From: Ailurus styani
Lineage: Eukaryota > Chordata > Mammalia > Carnivora > Ailuridae
Assembly: GCA_002007465.1 (NCBI GenBank)
Contig: LNAC01000274.1
Location: 1,612,493-1,676,492 of the forward strand
DNA length: 64,000 nucleotides
Reading direction: 5' to 3'
Part shown: positions 60,473 to 64,000 of the stretch, piece by piece
How the letters are laid out: each line of letters starts with the position of its first letter
Numbering within the stretch: the first letter of the stretch is position 1
The notes under the pieces: generated by a model
What the model saw: only the letters and a program-made list of their open reading frames with translations
Database searches by the model: none
What the model was told of the DNA's origin: nothing
Translations under genes and position numbers: made by a program

Positions 60473-61494
60473 GTGTGTATGTGGATCGGCGCGGGGCACG
60501 TTCATAGGGACCGGCCTCCAGGGCTGCGGCGCAGGGGAGCCCTGACCCCGTGAGGCTGTTTGGGAGTCTGCGCGCTCCCCCACCTCTTCCCGTCCAAGAC
60601 TCCCTGGTGCGTTCTCGCCTGCCCGCCCCCCACAACAGTGGAACCAGTGTGACTTGATGGGGAAACCCAGTAAACCAGTATCCACGGGAGACAGGAGGTC
60701 GGGTGGACACCAAGCGGTGAGAATTTTTGCCTTTTATTCCTGAATGGGAGGTCCGAGCCAGATGCTGGAAATGCTCCTGAAGGAAGCCGGCGTCAGCGCC
60801 CAACTTGTGAGGAGATGGGGGAGGGAAGGGGACAGTGCCCCAAGTCTGACATTATATTTTGTTATGCCGTCTGAATTTAATCATAAAAATACATTCCGAG
60901 GCCGAATTTTCTGTGACTTGGGGGATTTTCTTCTGTTTGGATTATTTGTACTTCCCCCCACATCCACCGAGGATATTTAAAAAATCAGCACACACTTCGC
61001 AGGTGCCCAGTAGTGCCTTGCACTGTGCCCGGTGTGACGGGAGTTCCGGAGGGGGTCTCCCGGGGGGGCGTGCACACACGCTCCCACTGCGGGGGCAGGA
61101 GAAGAAACTAGGGCAAGTAAGACGGGTTTTGGGGGGGTGGGGTGCTCTGAGCAGCGAGCGAATGATCAGGAGGAAGAGACCGTCTCGGGTGGCAGGGGCG
61201 TAGGTCCAAGAGTCCGGAAGATTTGGCGCTGACCCCGGCTGTGCCGCGCATGTGGGGGTCTCTGCGGGGGGGAGGTGCAGTGGGTCGTGAGTGGGGTAGA
61301 GGACACGGCTGTCACCTCTCCTTGGGTAACATCCCCTCCTTCCCTTACAACGATCATGCCCGGCATCTGGGTCTCTGGTTCATCGTTCCATCAAGACTTC
61401 TGTCCCTGTCTTTGGGGATGATGGAAGATTTTTTTTTCTTCTTTTATGAGTACTTCTGATCTTTCTAAATGTCTTCCGATGTGCATCCACTTTT

Positions 61495-62110
61495 TTTTTT
61501 AAGTTCTGTTGACTATAACTCACACAGCATACCATTCGCCCGTTTAGAGGGCATGATTCCGTGGTTTGGGTAATCCGTGCAGGTTGCAACCACGGCTACC
61601 GTCGGAGAAGCCCAGACCCTTCTGCTGTTCTGCCTTCCAGCCCCCACTCCCCTCCGCCCAGCTCTAGCACCCGCCAGTCTATTTCTTTTTTGGTTCCGTG
61701 GGTTTCCCTATTTCAGAGTCCCGTGAATGGAATCGTCGACTCTGTGGTCCCGTGTGTCTGGTGTCCCTCACTCGGCACCGTGTTCACGACATTTTGTAAA
61801 GTTCATCCACCTTGTAGCGTGAATCAGAACTTCCCGCCTCTTTATGGCCGAATACTATGTCTTTGACTTGCTAGACCACAGTGTGTCCCCCCCGTCTGTC
61901 ATCTGATGGACACTGGGGTGGTTTCCACCTTTGGGCTCCTACGCACAACGCTGCAGTCAGCGCCCATCACCAAGGGTTTGCGTGGCTGTGTTTTCATCCC
62001 TCTCGGGCCGATGCGTAGGAGTAGAATTTCAGGGCATATGGTGACTATGTTTAATCATTTGAGGAACTGCCAGACTGTTTTCCAAAGCAGCTGCACCATT
62101 TTACATTTGC
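61495..62110 (-). mobile_element. L1M 3' end fragment, reverse orientation
   Basis: The blocks acagcataccattcgcccg, catttcagagtccc-like sequence, gaatcagaacttcccgcctc, ctgatggacactggggtggt, tttcagggcatatggtgact and ttttccaaagcagctgcacc give about 600 bp of a reverse-complement old L1 3' region. This is the longest L1 copy in the window apart from 43565-44310. It has no intact frame. Confidence 0.75.
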
Positions 62111-62774
62111 AATATCTACTATTTTTACAGAAAGAAAAACAAAGTCAACCAGAGAGACAGGTATGGGGACAGAATCACGAAGCAGGGACCTTCCTGACAG
62201 CGCTGTCACTGTGACACCAGGGGAGGGGGAGGCAGGCAGGTGCGCAGAACACGGGGCGCGGGGTGCAGGCGCCCAGGGAGGGCCGTGAGACGACCAGGTC
62301 TGCACATGCCCAGAACCGGCAGGATCAGTTTTATCTCCTTTTGTTACTTCCCTGTATTTGCAGAATTTCACCAATGACATCCATTGCGTTTATGGTCAGG
62401 AAGATAAGCCGTGGAGAGAAGGGAAAGGAGACGAGACCTCCCATGGTTCAGGGAAGTTGTTGCCCTAAGAAATCAATGGGTTCCGGTGTTCAGCTCCAGG
62501 CTGTGTGCTGGTGTCTGGGGAATAACCCTTCGAAAGGAGCCCCTCGCCCCCATCTCCGGCTCCCCACGCCGCCCTCTAGAGGCAGCCGACCAGACTGCAG
62601 AAGCAGGCACGGAAGGCGGGCGGCCTGGGGTCTGCTCCTCCTGGGGGGCCTCTCCGGGTGGGCTCTTGGGAGGGAAGGTGACCCAGGTCTGGTTCATGCA
62701 ACAGGCTGCGCCGCCTCCCTATCAGTAGAAATAGGATCGCCCCCTGAAAGCTTCTCGTGTGGCTTCCCTTCGAT

Positions 62775-62875
62775 CCCTGCAATCTCTTACAACGAAGGCA
62801 CGGTTATGTGGTCCCCATTTTACAGATGAGGGAAACAGAGGAGTTAGAGAGAGGAACAGTGTGCCCCAGGTCTGG
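62775..62875 (-). mobile_element. MIR SINE, reverse orientation
   Basis: The series ttatgtggtccccattttac, agatgagggaaacagagga and gtgtgccccaggtctggtgg follows the reverse-complement MIR core. Confidence 0.7.
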
Positions 62876-64000
62876 TGGTGTGTGCCTGAACCCACTTCCC
62901 ATGCTGATTGTGAAAAACTCTGGTCGATGTCTCTTCGGTACCTTAAAATGAAGGTACGAATGTCTGCCACACAGACCTTGGCAGGTGCCGGGCGCTGGAG
63001 CTCTTTCTCCCGGGGGGAGCCAGTGGCTAGGCATTCCTCGGCATGCCCGTGCCTGGGCCGCACTGCTGGGCGGGTCTTCCTGACTCCCAGGTCTATGACA
63101 CTCTGCTTCTTTGCTCATGTGGTCCAGGTTTTAGCCATCTTGCCGCCCCAGCATCTGAGCCAGTAGCCCTCTGCCTTCACGGCCTGTTGGAGTTTCTCGG
63201 GGAGTCTGTTAGAAGTCCTGAATCCCAGGTGGCACCGTAGACCAATCCCGAGCAGACTTTCCAGGGGGGCGGCCTGGGCATCGGCATTCTGAATCTCCCC
63301 AGGAGAGTCCAGTGGATAGCCCGTGCTGAGAGCTGGCGTCTGATGAGAACCTTCCCTGCCCTGGGTCAGAGGCAGACCTTTCATCCTGGAGGCGCCGAGT
63401 GGCTGGGCGGCACCCACAAAAGAGGGCTGAGCCCCAGCAGGCGAGGTCAGTCACCTCCCTTACGGAGGTACCTCCGAACATCGTTGTCCTCTCCTGGGGC
63501 CTTTCGTGGTCAGTCAGTCCTGCCTCTTGCCCAGAGATCCTGAAGACCTTGGCATGGCCCTTGATTCCTTGAGATGGACCATCTGGACGCCAGGGGGGGA
63601 TGGCCCAGAAACTGGATTATGTCCAGCAGCCAGGAGCCCTGGCGTGTAGTGAGTCGGCTGGGTGTGTGGCTCACGTCCCATCCCTGCCCCCCGACCACGA
63701 GGTGTGTGAGGAAGTCGCGTGGCTGCTTAGAATTGTGGGTCTGGAACATGAGCCAAGGGTAGAGGCTGCACGCAGCAGCCTGGCGGCAATTCTCTTGTGA
63801 ATAGTTGCTTGTGTTTTGGGGGGGACGTGATGGGAGAATCTCTTTATCTATTTTGCTCAGCCTCTTCTGGAAGGAAGAGGCTTCTGTGTCCAAATGAGGC
63901 ATCGTGAGTCAAAGGCAGAGAGCCTGATCGTCTCAGTTACTCTGCTAACGTTGACATTCTCATGCAGAAGCTCACTCATTCACATTTGCCATCAGAGGTT

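Larger units (their letters stand above)
60473..64000 (+). other. TIMP2: TIMP2 intron 3, 5' part
   Basis: The intron opens with GTGTGT at 60473 and continues past the window end. The next TIMP2 exon, which would begin within a glycine codon and encode KAEGDG-like sequence, was not found before 64000. An AT-rich patch (60841-60990), an L1 fragment and a MIR lie inside. 63160-63310 has MER5-like phrases (gcattctgaatctccccagg). Confidence 0.9.

Overview
This is a stretch of a mammalian nuclear genome, almost certainly from a carnivoran and probably a caniform. Two tRNA-derived Carnivora SINEs (SINEC) lie at about 39.87-40.27 kb. The rest is GC-rich, CpG-bearing DNA with many worn mammalian repeats (MIR, L1M, MER5/hAT, MaLR-type LTRs). 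Genes are split by introns and nothing is operon-like, so most long open frames are GC-driven noise.

The window is organised around TIMP2 (tissue inhibitor of metalloproteinases 2) on the + strand. Exon 2 (58277-58377) and exon 3 (60364-60472) are read directly and have clean splice sites. Exon 1 is not in the assembly. A 603-base run of N (26367-26969) sits inside a strong CpG island, and the first bases after it read G|GTAAGC, a splice donor in the phase needed to join exon 2. The start codon, signal peptide and the first 17 mature residues are therefore inferred to lie in the gap. On that model, 1-26 kb is upstream intergenic DNA, 26.97-58.28 kb is intron 1, and the window ends inside intron 3.

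Nested in intron 1 on the same strand, at 46.03-47.69 kb, is a single-exon relative of CEP295NL (DDC8). It recognisably matches the CEP295 family at both ends, but the frame shifts at least twice (about 46.29 kb and about 47.45 kb). It looks like a decaying gene, or one damaged by sequencing indels. A poly(A) signal follows at 47981.

The intergenic and intronic DNA holds assembly faults: three single-N joins flanked by direct duplicates at 1841, 2211 and 13426, plus a fourth single N at 38098. It also holds a 425-bp CA/TG/CG-rich minisatellite, a double SINE insertion at one target site, and a few motif clusters that may be regulatory. The best of these is a compact block at 57962-58105, just upstream of exon 2. 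I found no undescribed multi-gene system. The points most worth checking are the lost exon 1, the broken nested gene, an in-frame leader just upstream of exon 2, and the 57.96-58.11 kb block.
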